Source: Clostridia bacterium (GTDB lineage Bacteria > Bacillota > Clostridia > Christensenellales > Borkfalkiaceae). Taken from it: a stretch of DNA of 5,386 nt. Positions 1 to 5,386 of this stretch are shown here, one piece after another. The stretch spans positions 1 through 5,386 of the forward strand of contig JAGCIP010000134.1 in NCBI GenBank assembly GCA_017648525.1, in the 5' to 3' direction. The notes beneath the pieces are model-generated. The model did no database searches and had not been told where the DNA came from. It saw only the letters and a program-made list of their open reading frames with translations. A program made the translations under genes and the position numbers. Each line of letters begins with the position of its first letter. Within the stretch, counting starts at the first letter, position 1.

Positions 1-1755
1 ATCATTGTTAAATTTATAAAGCATAACGGCAGTATTATCATTTGACAGCGTATGCGTAGTTGTAAACACGTACTTATCCTGAACGTCAACGACCTTATCT
101 TTATCCTTAAAGAAGAATTTATATAGTTCATACAAATCGGTCTTTTCGGGATAGTGTAATGCAGTATACGAGTCTTCCAAAGGCGCGTTTAAGTAATACA
201 CCTTACCTTTTCCGTACACGTTTTCCGTAAAGGCGACGTTCCCTTCGTCATCATAAGCCAATACTTTAGCAGTAGATGGTTTCAATTCCATTTTCATTGT
301 TCTTGCAATAGACATTTCTTTTCCATTAAAAGAAAATCTCAAAGGTGTATCCGTCCTTTCGTTGCCGTATACTTTTAATCCAACGACTTCTTCAAAATCG
401 AGTATAGCACCGCCGTTTGACGATATAAAAAGATTTGCACCGTTTCTAACTTTTTCTTTCAATATTTCCCATTGATATTTAGGGATAAAAAACAAACTGC
501 TAACGCAAGGCAAAATATAATAATCGCTGTCTTTAATCAGTTGCGATTCGTAACAAAAATCAAGATAATGCCCCGACTGTACCCCAAGCATAAATCCGCC
601 GTAGGCAACTTTCCAGTTATCGGTATATTTTCCAAGAAGGGCAACAGCGTCCTTCTTAGGGGCGGGCAATGCGCCGATTTCGTCAATTACCGAGGACATC
701 TCTTTCAATTTTTTCAAAGCAGGCTTTGCCGTTTGATTAGGATACGCAAGCCCTAAATGCGTTTCAACACACTTGACGTCGTACGGATCGAAATTCAAAA
801 GATTTTGGTCGAAAGCACACCACCACAAAAACCCTGTAGAACCAGACATAAAAGACGTAATGCACGCTTGTTCAAAATAATCAAAAACAGCCTCGTCACA
901 CAAAAACGAAGTTCCAAGACTTCCCGCCTCTTCTACTAACGACGGTACGCAAGCAATCGACGAATAATAAGAATTTTCCGACGCCGAGTGCATAGCCGCA
1001 CGCATAGAAGTCAACTTTTCGTTTTGACAGTATGGCGTAAAAGCAGGATACGGGTGCGTAGTTACCATATCGCAACGCTTACCTTCCATAGGCAAATTCC
1101 AGTTTCCCCAACACCTGCAGCCGTGCATTCCCGAATATACCGGGCGAGTAGGATCGGCAAGTCGCATAGTATCTATGATACTCTTAAGCCACATTTCCGT
1201 ATCAAATTCGGTTAAACCGTCACTCAAACAGTTGGTTTCGTTGCCAGGCTCGTAAGCAATAACGTTATCAAAATCTTTAATCTCTGAAATCAAATCTTTA
1301 ATAAACGCGCATTCATACAATACGACTTCAGGGTCTTTGATTAAATTTTTAGAAATAAAAGGCGCAGGTACGAATTTACTGCCACTCATCCAGCCAGTAA
1401 TAAAGGAAACGATTACCTTTAAATGATATTTTTGAGCAACGGATAAAAAATGTTTGAAGTTACCCACTTGTTTTTCGTCTAATCCGCTATCGGGATATTT
1501 TTGATAAAGCAAAGGCGTATCCCCCGTTCTCATACGGAACGAAGAAAAATTTTCGGGATTATCATCACAAAAAACAACTTCAGTCAACGGCTGAAAATCA
1601 CACCAAAGCGGAAAAACACGCAAGGTGTTAACACCGTATTCACTTAAAAATTTTAAATCCTTTTCTATTACGCCCTCGTCATAATTTCTCCACATATAAA
1701 TGCCCGCATGTGACGCCCAATAATTGCACCCGAGCATAAATTCCTTTTCTCGCAT
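1..1755 (-). CDS. Clan GH-A glycoside hydrolase with C-terminal GATase-like domain (3' end outside window)
   Basis: The frame is open from ATG at 1755 to the left edge, giving 585 residues with no stop. There is no signal peptide, so the enzyme is probably cytoplasmic and acts on imported oligosaccharides. Residues about 7-340 look like a TIM barrel: an early NYW segment (12-14), TLRVFPLW near 39-46, the acid/base motif GNE with Glu173, THPYP at 233-237, a probable nucleophile in VEEAG (Glu276) and an aromatic substrate-site segment FLWWCAFD (309-316). Residues about 366-520 resemble the glutamine-amidotransferase-like domain that follows the barrel in GH42 beta-galactosidases and some GH5-like enzymes, and the remaining residues look like the start of a beta-rich domain. 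The overall pattern recalls GH5/COG3934 endo-beta-mannosidase-like proteins, but beta-mannosidase, beta-galactosidase or beta-glucosidase activity cannot be told apart here. The start is supported by GGAGA five bases upstream. The family is fairly sure; the substrate is unknown. Confidence 0.88.
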   Translation of the reverse strand, partial: MREKEFMLGCNYWASHAGIYMWRNYDEGVIEKDLKFLSEYGVNTLRVFPLWCDFQPLTEVVFCDDNPENFSSFRMRTGDTPLLYQKYPDSGLDEKQVGNFKHFLSVAQKYHLKVIVSFITGWMSGSKFVPAPFISKNLIKDPEVVLYECAFIKDLISEIKDFDNVIAYEPGNETNCLSDGLTEFDTEMWLKSIIDTMRLADPTRPVYSGMHGCRCWGNWNLPMEGKRCDMVTTHPYPAFTPYCQNEKLTSMRAAMHSASENSYYSSIACVPSLVEEAGSLGTSFLCDEAVFDYFEQACITSFMSGSTGFLWWCAFDQNLLNFDPYDVKCVETHLGLAYPNQTAKPALKKLKEMSSVIDEIGALPAPKKDAVALLGKYTDNWKVAYGGFMLGVQSGHYLDFCYESQLIKDSDYYILPCVSSLFFIPKYQWEILKEKVRNGANLFISSNGGAILDFEEVVGLKVYGNERTDTPLRFSFNGKEMSIARTMKMELKPSTAKVLAYDDEGNVAFTENVYGKGKVYYLNAPLEDSYTALHYPEKTDLYELYKFFFKDKDKVVDVQDKYVFTTTHTLSNDNTAVMLYKFNND

Positions 1756-1760
1756 TGCTT

Positions 1761-1765
1761 TCTCC
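1761..1765 (-). promoter_or_regulatory. Ribosome binding site of the glycoside hydrolase gene
   Basis: Reads GGAGA on the minus strand, five bases before ATG at 1755. It fixes this start over the next in-frame ATG at 1737 (Met7). Confidence 0.75.
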
Positions 1766-1784
1766 AATTTTTTATATAAATTTA

Positions 1785-1827
1785 CAAGCAAATAGTTTAT
1801 GAATTTAATTCACAAACTATTTGCTTG
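1785..1827 (-). terminator. Long hairpin between the repeat-protein gene and the glycoside hydrolase gene
   Basis: A perfect 14-bp inverted repeat (1785-1798 with 1814-1827) continues inward through one non-Watson-Crick position (1799/1813) and about five more pairs, leaving a three-base loop. The odd position is A opposite C on the plus strand but becomes a G-U wobble in the minus-strand transcript, so the stem is continuous only in RNA read in the gene direction. The bases after the stem are AT-rich but lack a solid U run, so this is at best a weak intrinsic terminator. It could equally be a 3'-end stabiliser or an attenuating element in a polycistronic RNA. It ends about 20 bases before the ribosome binding site of the downstream gene. 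Confidence 0.55.
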
Positions 1828-1840
1828 CCGTTTGTTAATT

Positions 1841-1863
1841 AGTCCGTAGTTTTAACTACGACT
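1841..1863 (-). repeat. Short imperfect hairpin just after the large repeat-protein gene
   Basis: AGTCCGTAGTT and AACTACGACT pair to form about nine base pairs with a single bulged C and a four-base loop. It lies 15 bases beyond the stop codon of the large gene on the minus strand. No U run follows. It may act with the longer hairpin next to it as a composite 3' structure; alone it is weak. Confidence 0.4.
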
Positions 1864-1878
1864 TAGTTATTAAATTAG

Positions 1879-2635
1879 TTAGTTCCCAACAACCCTTTTA
1901 ATAGCGTTTTGTGCCATTAAAGTAAGCGTTGAATCACTATTATTTGCCATTGATAATAGATCAGATTGCGACTTACGAACACAACCAGTAACATCACCAC
2001 TCGGTGACATAGGTGTAGGAGTACCATCACCCTTAGAGCCAGAAACGTACACGTTAGTCACGCTTGTCACTCTACCGCTAGTGTTGTCACCAATGATAGC
2101 ATACGCTGTACCTGTGCCTGTACCATTTACGATCGCAACAACGTTTCTAAGGGTAATATAAGCGTCGCCCCAAGCCGTACCAAACATAGCATTAACCTCT
2201 GCACCTGTTGGAGTTGTTACGTTAATAAATACGTTTTCTAATAGCGCACTACCGTTTCCAACTTGTGCTGCAATACCGCTTTGTCTATTATCTAAAGTTG
2301 TGGCTCCCTGTACGGTTATTTTATCAAAACTGATATCTTTGATAGTACCATTAAAGATATAGAACAAGTAGCCATACACCCACCAATCCAAATAATAACT
2401 GTAGGTTATTTCGCTTACGCTATATCCACGACCATCTAACACACCCGTAAATGTACGACCATACGGACAAGGATACCCAGAAACTGCTTCAATATCGTTG
2501 CCAAGTATTATGTGTTCTGTTGTTGCGTTGGATACGATTTCTTTAAAGTCTATTGCATTTTTGATAATAGCGTCAACTACGTTTACGGTTACTTTGTAGA
2601 CTTCGTTATCCGAATAGTAAACGTCCCAAGTAGCC
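1879..2635 (-). repeat. Repeat module copy 2 (C-terminal module of the large protein)
   Basis: Coding repeat covering about residues 604-849 of the large protein, from TWDVYYSDNEVYKVTV through the tail to the stop. It aligns along its whole length with the truncated gene at 4633-5386 and, more distantly, with the module at 2848-3531. Its Cys residues are C654 (YPCPYG) and C816 (GC in the tail). Confidence 0.85.
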
Positions 2636-4428
2636 GTACCTTTCGTCAATTTGCTTGCGTCTAATTCGCCTGTTTCTGCGTTATAGCCAAGGTCAGTGCC
2701 GTTTGCCAAAATCTTTTGAATGGTCGTACTATCCCAATCGGACAAGTTATCATGTGCAACAAATACAGGTTTATTATGCGCATACGTTAAGGTAACGCCT
2801 TCCGTTGTCCAATTCTCTACGTCATAGGCTTGAGTAGCCGTCTTATCCACTACGTGTTTAACGTTTGCTAAAACCTCTGTATTAAGCCATTCAGGTTCAA
2901 ATTCGCTATTATTTGCCATTTCCAAAAGTTCAGCTGTCTTTTTGTAAGTACAACCTGGGATATCACCGCTCGGCGACATAGGCACTGGTGTACTACCATC
3001 ACTCAACGTTCCAGAAACGTACACGTTGGTCGCATTTTTTATAGTAGAAATTCTGTCTGAACCCATGATAGCAGAGGATCCGCCTTCGTTTGTACAATTC
3101 ATAATTACAACCACGTTATTAAGCGTAATATTAGCGTCTGCCCAAGCGCCACCAAACATAGGCGCCGATACTGCGGTTGTTGCATTGATAAATACGTTTT
3201 CCAACGTAGCATTACCATCTGCTACATCATACGTTATACCGTTTTGACTCGAGTATCTTAAACTCATATTATCAAAGCTGATATCTTTAATCGTACCATT
3301 AAAAGTCCAAAACAACGAACCATATATCCACCAATCCGAATAGTATTTGTACGATATTTCTTCTACGCTATGCGCACGTCCGTCTAATACACCTGTGAAG
3401 CTGACACCATACGGGCACGGATAGTTCTCTACCTTGCCAATATCGTTGCCTAAAACGTAATGCTGATTAGTTGCAGTGGAAAGTAAAGTCTTGAACTCCT
3501 CCGCGTCCTTGATTACTTTGTCTACTACGTTGACTTTATAGTTTTGCATTGCATTGTTACCACTTCTCAAGGTGAATACGTTATGGTTTGCAATGGCTGT
3601 ATTTGCACCGAAAGGCAATACAATAACGCCATCTTTAGCATCTACTTCACCCATATTCTTTGCACCGTAGTATACCGAATACTTGCCATCTGCCAAGTCG
3701 TCTATAGTAATTTCTTCATAATCTTCATCACTAACGTTAATTTCAAAATCGCCTTTCGCGTCTTTTAATTCCGTACCGATTTTGGTTATCTCTGGTTTCA
3801 AATTGCTAGTGCCTTTTGCTATACCATAAGCATTGATAACCGCACGTGCCGTACGAATATTATCGTTTGCTTTTGCATAAATAACGCAATCTTTCAAATT
3901 GTCTTCGCTATCAACTATTACGTAATATCTTGCGGAAAGTGACAAATCAAGCGCTTCTTGCATTTGTTCTGGAGTCGGCTCTTTTTCCGTATCAAAGTAG
4001 TTAATAGCCCTAATATATTCAGTTTTTACCGCATCAATTTTTACGCCACTTACGTGATGATTTGCCTCTTTAATAAAATTATCGGTTTTCGCTTTTTCAA
4101 CAGTCAACTCATTAACCGCTCTACCTTTATAATCCACTAAAGAACCGTAAGTAAAACTTGCACCTTGGTAGGTATCGCTTAAGTAGTTTTTGAACTCCTC
4201 GCTTATGCCTACCATAAAACGCATACCCGAAACACCAGTATTTTCGTCTATACGTACCGAAGCGCCTCTTATCATTTCAAAGCCCTGAACAGCCACGTTA
4301 TTTTCGACGTATACAGGCGTATCATCTGCTCTTGCTGAGTTAGTTACTAAACCCGCGCTTATTGCCGTCATTACCAACATGAGAGATGCCATACTTAAAA
4401 GTAACCACTTTTTAATACTTCTTCTCAT
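1879..4428 (-). CDS. Secreted repeat protein with two beta-helix-like modules
   Basis: Complete gene of 849 residues, counted from ATG at 4428; GTG at 4431 is an alternative start one codon upstream. Residues 1-34 form a signal peptide: basic start (RRSIKK), hydrophobic core, and a likely cut after ARA (32-34). Residues about 36-299 form an N-terminal region of unknown function containing GASVRI (55-60) and GMRFMVGI (68-75), a pattern I associate loosely with large exported proteins of gut Clostridia. Two homologous modules follow, about 300-527 and 605-849. Each runs VVDxxIKxAxxFK, LGNDI, YPCPYG, FTGVLDGR, FNGTIKDISFD, LENVFIN, NVYVSG, then PMSPSGD, GC and MANNS. The short Asn- and Gly-rich beta units suit a right-handed beta-helix of the pectin-lyase or GLUG type, without visible catalytic residues. 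No LPXTG, dockerin or transmembrane tail is seen, so how it is retained is unknown. Binding or adhesion is a guess. Confidence 0.9.
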   Translation of the reverse strand: MRRSIKKWLLLSMASLMLVMTAISAGLVTNSARADDTPVYVENNVAVQGFEMIRGASVRIDENTGVSGMRFMVGISEEFKNYLSDTYQGASFTYGSLVDYKGRAVNELTVEKAKTDNFIKEANHHVSGVKIDAVKTEYIRAINYFDTEKEPTPEQMQEALDLSLSARYYVIVDSEDNLKDCVIYAKANDNIRTARAVINAYGIAKGTSNLKPEITKIGTELKDAKGDFEINVSDEDYEEITIDDLADGKYSVYYGAKNMGEVDAKDGVIVLPFGANTAIANHNVFTLRSGNNAMQNYKVNVVDKVIKDAEEFKTLLSTATNQHYVLGNDIGKVENYPCPYGVSFTGVLDGRAHSVEEISYKYYSDWWIYGSLFWTFNGTIKDISFDNMSLRYSSQNGITYDVADGNATLENVFINATTAVSAPMFGGAWADANITLNNVVVIMNCTNEGGSSAIMGSDRISTIKNATNVYVSGTLSDGSTPVPMSPSGDIPGCTYKKTAELLEMANNSEFEPEWLNTEVLANVKHVVDKTATQAYDVENWTTEGVTLTYAHNKPVFVAHDNLSDWDSTTIQKILANGTDLGYNAETGELDASKLTKGTATWDVYYSDNEVYKVTVNVVDAIIKNAIDFKEIVSNATTEHIILGNDIEAVSGYPCPYGRTFTGVLDGRGYSVSEITYSYYLDWWVYGYLFYIFNGTIKDISFDKITVQGATTLDNRQSGIAAQVGNGSALLENVFINVTTPTGAEVNAMFGTAWGDAYITLRNVVAIVNGTGTGTAYAIIGDNTSGRVTSVTNVYVSGSKGDGTPTPMSPSGDVTGCVRKSQSDLLSMANNSDSTLTLMAQNAIKRVVGN
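2060..2265 (-). repeat. Near-identical 206-base direct repeat, copy A
   Basis: This block matches 4811-5016 without gaps, with 13 mismatches by eye (about 94% identity). It encodes the stretch from the LLENVFIN region to VTS just before NVYVSG. Flanking sequence on both sides is clearly less alike. Confidence 0.9.
2848..3531 (-). repeat. Repeat module copy 1 (first module of the large protein)
   Basis: Encodes about residues 300-527. It shares VLGNDI, YPCPYG, FTGVLDGR, FNGTIKDISFD, NATLENVFIN, NVYVSG and the PMSPSGD/GC/MANNS tail with the other modules. It is the most diverged of the three copies, being shorter in the middle and carrying an extra Cys (C445). This suggests an older duplication than the one linking the other two. 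Confidence 0.8.
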
Positions 4429-4559
4429 CACTCAGCCCCTCCTTTGCCAATTTGCTCCAAGAGGCTCCAATCGAAGTCCTCTGTTACGAGTTGAGAACTA
4501 TTTAATACTGATGCACACAATAAAGTAGGAATCAACTCTGGTGTTTGATAAGTTTTCAT
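4428..4559 (-). CDS. 43-residue small protein translationally coupled to the large repeat protein
   Basis: A short ORF begins MKTYQTPELIPTLL and ends EQIGKGGAE. Its ATG at 4559 has a strong AGGAGG five bases upstream. Its TGA (4430-4428) shares one base with the ATG of the large gene (TGATG), or four bases with the alternative GTG. The ribosome binding site of the large gene lies inside its last codons, so translation of the two is probably coupled. The product is acidic, has one Cys (C15), and shows no transmembrane segment or signal peptide. The MKxYxxPE start recalls short uncharacterised proteins of gut Firmicutes, an impression I could not check. It may be a functional small protein, a leader that sets translation of the large gene, or a precursor peptide. 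No function is assigned. Confidence 0.68.
   Translation of the reverse strand: MKTYQTPELIPTLLCASVLNSSQLVTEDFDWSLLEQIGKGGAE
4438..4443 (-). promoter_or_regulatory. Ribosome binding site of the large repeat protein, inside the small ORF
   Basis: AGGAGG (within AAAGGAGGGG) lies nine bases before ATG at 4428 and six before GTG at 4431. Both spacings work; ATG is preferred as the commoner codon. The site doubles as codons 39-41 (Lys-Gly-Gly) of the small ORF. Confidence 0.8.
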
Positions 4560-4564
4560 AAAAC

Positions 4565-4570
4565 CCTCCT
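4565..4570 (-). promoter_or_regulatory. Ribosome binding site of the 43-residue ORF
   Basis: A perfect AGGAGG lies five bases before ATG at 4559. A consensus site at this spacing is the main reason to believe this very short ORF is translated. Confidence 0.75.
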
Positions 4571-4590
4571 TAAAAATTTTTTTATTTTAC

Positions 4591-4617
4591 CAAGCCATAG
4601 ACTTTTGCTATGGCTTG
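4591..4617 (-). terminator. Hairpin after the truncated upstream repeat-protein gene
   Basis: A perfect 10-bp inverted repeat, CAAGCCATAG with CTATGGCTTG, has a seven-base loop and starts 15 bases after the TAA at 4635-4633. In the minus direction it is followed by an A-rich stretch and then five T residues about 14 bases on, so the U run of a standard intrinsic terminator is missing or displaced. It could be a weak terminator, a processing site or an RNA stabiliser between the two genes. Confidence 0.5.
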
Positions 4618-4632
4618 ATCAAATTTTGATTA

Positions 4633-5386
4633 TTAACCCAACACATTCTTGATAGCGTTTTGCGCCATTTCAGTTAGCGTTGTATCGCTATTATTTGCCA
4701 TTTGCAACAATTCGGCTTGCGTTTTGTAAGCACAACCTTCAATATTGCCGCTCGGTGACATAGGTGTAGGAGTACCATTACCATTTACACCTGAAACGTA
4801 TACGTTTCTAACGCTTGTCACTCTACCGCTAGTGTTGTCACCAATGATAGCATACGCTGAACCTGTGCCTGTGCCGTTTACGATTACAACGACTTCTCTA
4901 AGGGTAATATAAGCGTCACCCCAAGCCGTACCAAACATAGCATTAACCTCTGCACCTGTTGAAGTTGTTGCATTTATAAATACGTTTTCTAATAGCGCAC
5001 TACCGTTTCCAACTTGGAACGCAATACCGCTCTGTCTATAGTCATTAAGTTCAGCACTACCACGCAAACCAGACATTTTGTCGAAACTGATATTCTTAAT
5101 CGTGCCATTAAAGATATAGAACAACCAACCGCTTGTATAGTGTTCTGAATATCCATAAGATATTTCACCTATGCTATGCCCGCAACCATCCAAAGTCCCC
5201 GTGAACGTGGTATAAGTGAGTGGGTAGCTCTCTACCTTTGGAATGTCGTTGCCAAGTATAATATATTCGTTAGTTGCGTTAGATAAAATTTCCTTGAAGT
5301 CGGTTGCATTTTTGATAATAGCGTCTACGACGTGTACGGTTACTTTGTAAACCTCATCGTTAGGATAGTGAATATTCCAAATTGCC
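4633..5386 (-). CDS. Secreted-type repeat protein, C-terminal part only (5' end outside window)
   Basis: The frame stays open from the right edge (first full codon at 5385) to TAA at 4635-4633, giving 250 residues. The visible part is one complete repeat module homologous to the C-terminal module of the downstream protein: EVYKVTVHVVD, IILGNDI, FTGTLDG, FNGTIKNISFD, LLENVFIN, AMFGTAWGDAYITLR, NVYVSG, then PMSPSGN, GC and MANNS. An internal TTG at 5193 lies inside the module and is not the true start. The usual YPCPYG is replaced by YPLTYT, so that Cys is lost, while a new Cys appears in LDGCGH (residue 68 of the visible part); the tail Cys is at 218. By homology the full protein should have a signal peptide and probably further modules upstream. 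A beta-helix fold is likely; function is unknown. No anchor motif is seen at the C-terminus. Confidence 0.87.
   Translation of the reverse strand, partial: AIWNIHYPNDEVYKVTVHVVDAIIKNATDFKEILSNATNEYIILGNDIPKVESYPLTYTTFTGTLDGCGHSIGEISYGYSEHYTSGWLFYIFNGTIKNISFDKMSGLRGSAELNDYRQSGIAFQVGNGSALLENVFINATTSTGAEVNAMFGTAWGDAYITLREVVVIVNGTGTGSAYAIIGDNTSGRVTSVRNVYVSGVNGNGTPTPMSPSGNIEGCAYKTQAELLQMANNSDTTLTEMAQNAIKNVLG
4633..5386 (-). repeat. Repeat module copy 3 (in the truncated upstream gene)
   Basis: This aligns with 1879-2635 at DNA and protein level over its full visible length (754 versus 757 bases), and the window edge falls inside the repeat. The repeat could therefore be longer and include the region before the module. 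Confidence 0.85.
4811..5016 (-). repeat. Near-identical 206-base direct repeat, copy B
   Basis: Partner of 2060-2265: same length, 13 mismatches by eye, no gaps. Some differences change amino acids (for example NVVAIVNG versus EVVVIVNG), so both copies remain coding. Confidence 0.9.

Noticed and set aside
472..1215. Plus-strand open frames opposite the glycoside hydrolase
   Set aside because: They are short, lack ribosome binding sites or family features, and lie fully antisense to a gene with clear clan GH-A motifs.
1879..1960. A sortase anchor or dockerin at the C-terminus of the large protein
   Set aside because: The end reads MAQNAIKRVVGN, with no LPXTG-like motif, hydrophobic segment or calcium-loop repeat.
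3026..4140. Plus-strand open frames opposite the large repeat protein
   Set aside because: They are antisense shadows of a strongly supported gene with a signal peptide and internal repeats, and have no recognisable product.
4428..4450. A double-glycine leader cleavage site (GKGG followed by AE) suggesting a bacteriocin precursor
   Set aside because: The Lys-Gly-Gly codons are the AAAGGAGGG ribosome binding site of the next gene, the hydrophobic position is offset by one, and only two residues follow.
4580..4625. A promoter before the small ORF (TAAAAT as a -10 element, or TTGATC with TATGGC 17 bases on)
   Set aside because: TAAAAT has no acceptable -35 partner, and the TTGATC/TATGGC pair is a poor match lying within the hairpin. 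AT-rich DNA gives such hits by chance.
4633..5193. A separate 186-residue protein starting at TTG 5193
   Set aside because: The frame continues upstream to the window edge and the upstream codons match the module (EVYKVTV, IILGNDI), so the true start lies outside.

Overview
The window looks like a bacterial chromosome fragment, most likely from a Firmicutes/Clostridia-type organism and possibly an uncultured gut lineage. The supports are strong AGGAGG ribosome binding sites, AT-rich spacers, a Gram-positive style signal peptide and the protein types present. The lineage is inferred; no marker gene is present. Every credible gene lies on the minus strand, so transcription runs from the high coordinates toward position 1.

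In transcription order: (1) the C-terminal 250 residues of a secreted-type, beta-helix-like repeat protein whose start lies beyond the right edge (4633-5386). (2) A 10-bp hairpin and then a 43-codon ORF (4428-4559) with a strong ribosome binding site. The end of this ORF carries the ribosome binding site of the next gene, and its stop codon overlaps that gene's start. (3) A complete protein of about 849 residues (1879-4428) with a signal peptide, an N-terminal domain of unknown function and two copies of the same repeat module found in gene 1. (4) A 123-base spacer with two inverted repeats, one of them long. (5) The first 585 residues of a cytoplasmic clan GH-A glycoside hydrolase (1-1755), which runs off the left edge.

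The main theme is a tandem family of exported repeat proteins. The last module of the large protein and the upstream truncated protein share a 206-base block with only 13 mismatches, while their flanks differ more. This suggests recent duplication or gene conversion. The modules end in a shared tail (PMSPSG, then GC, then MANNS) and carry no LPXTG anchor or other recognisable cell-wall anchor.

How the genes work together is inference. The exported proteins could bind or sense polysaccharide or host surfaces, and the glycoside hydrolase could process imported oligosaccharides inside the cell. Shared strand and short spacers allow co-transcription, but the hairpins between genes suggest expression is partly separated. 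I see no RNA gene, CRISPR array, insertion sequence or phage gene. The most unusual element is the small translationally coupled ORF.
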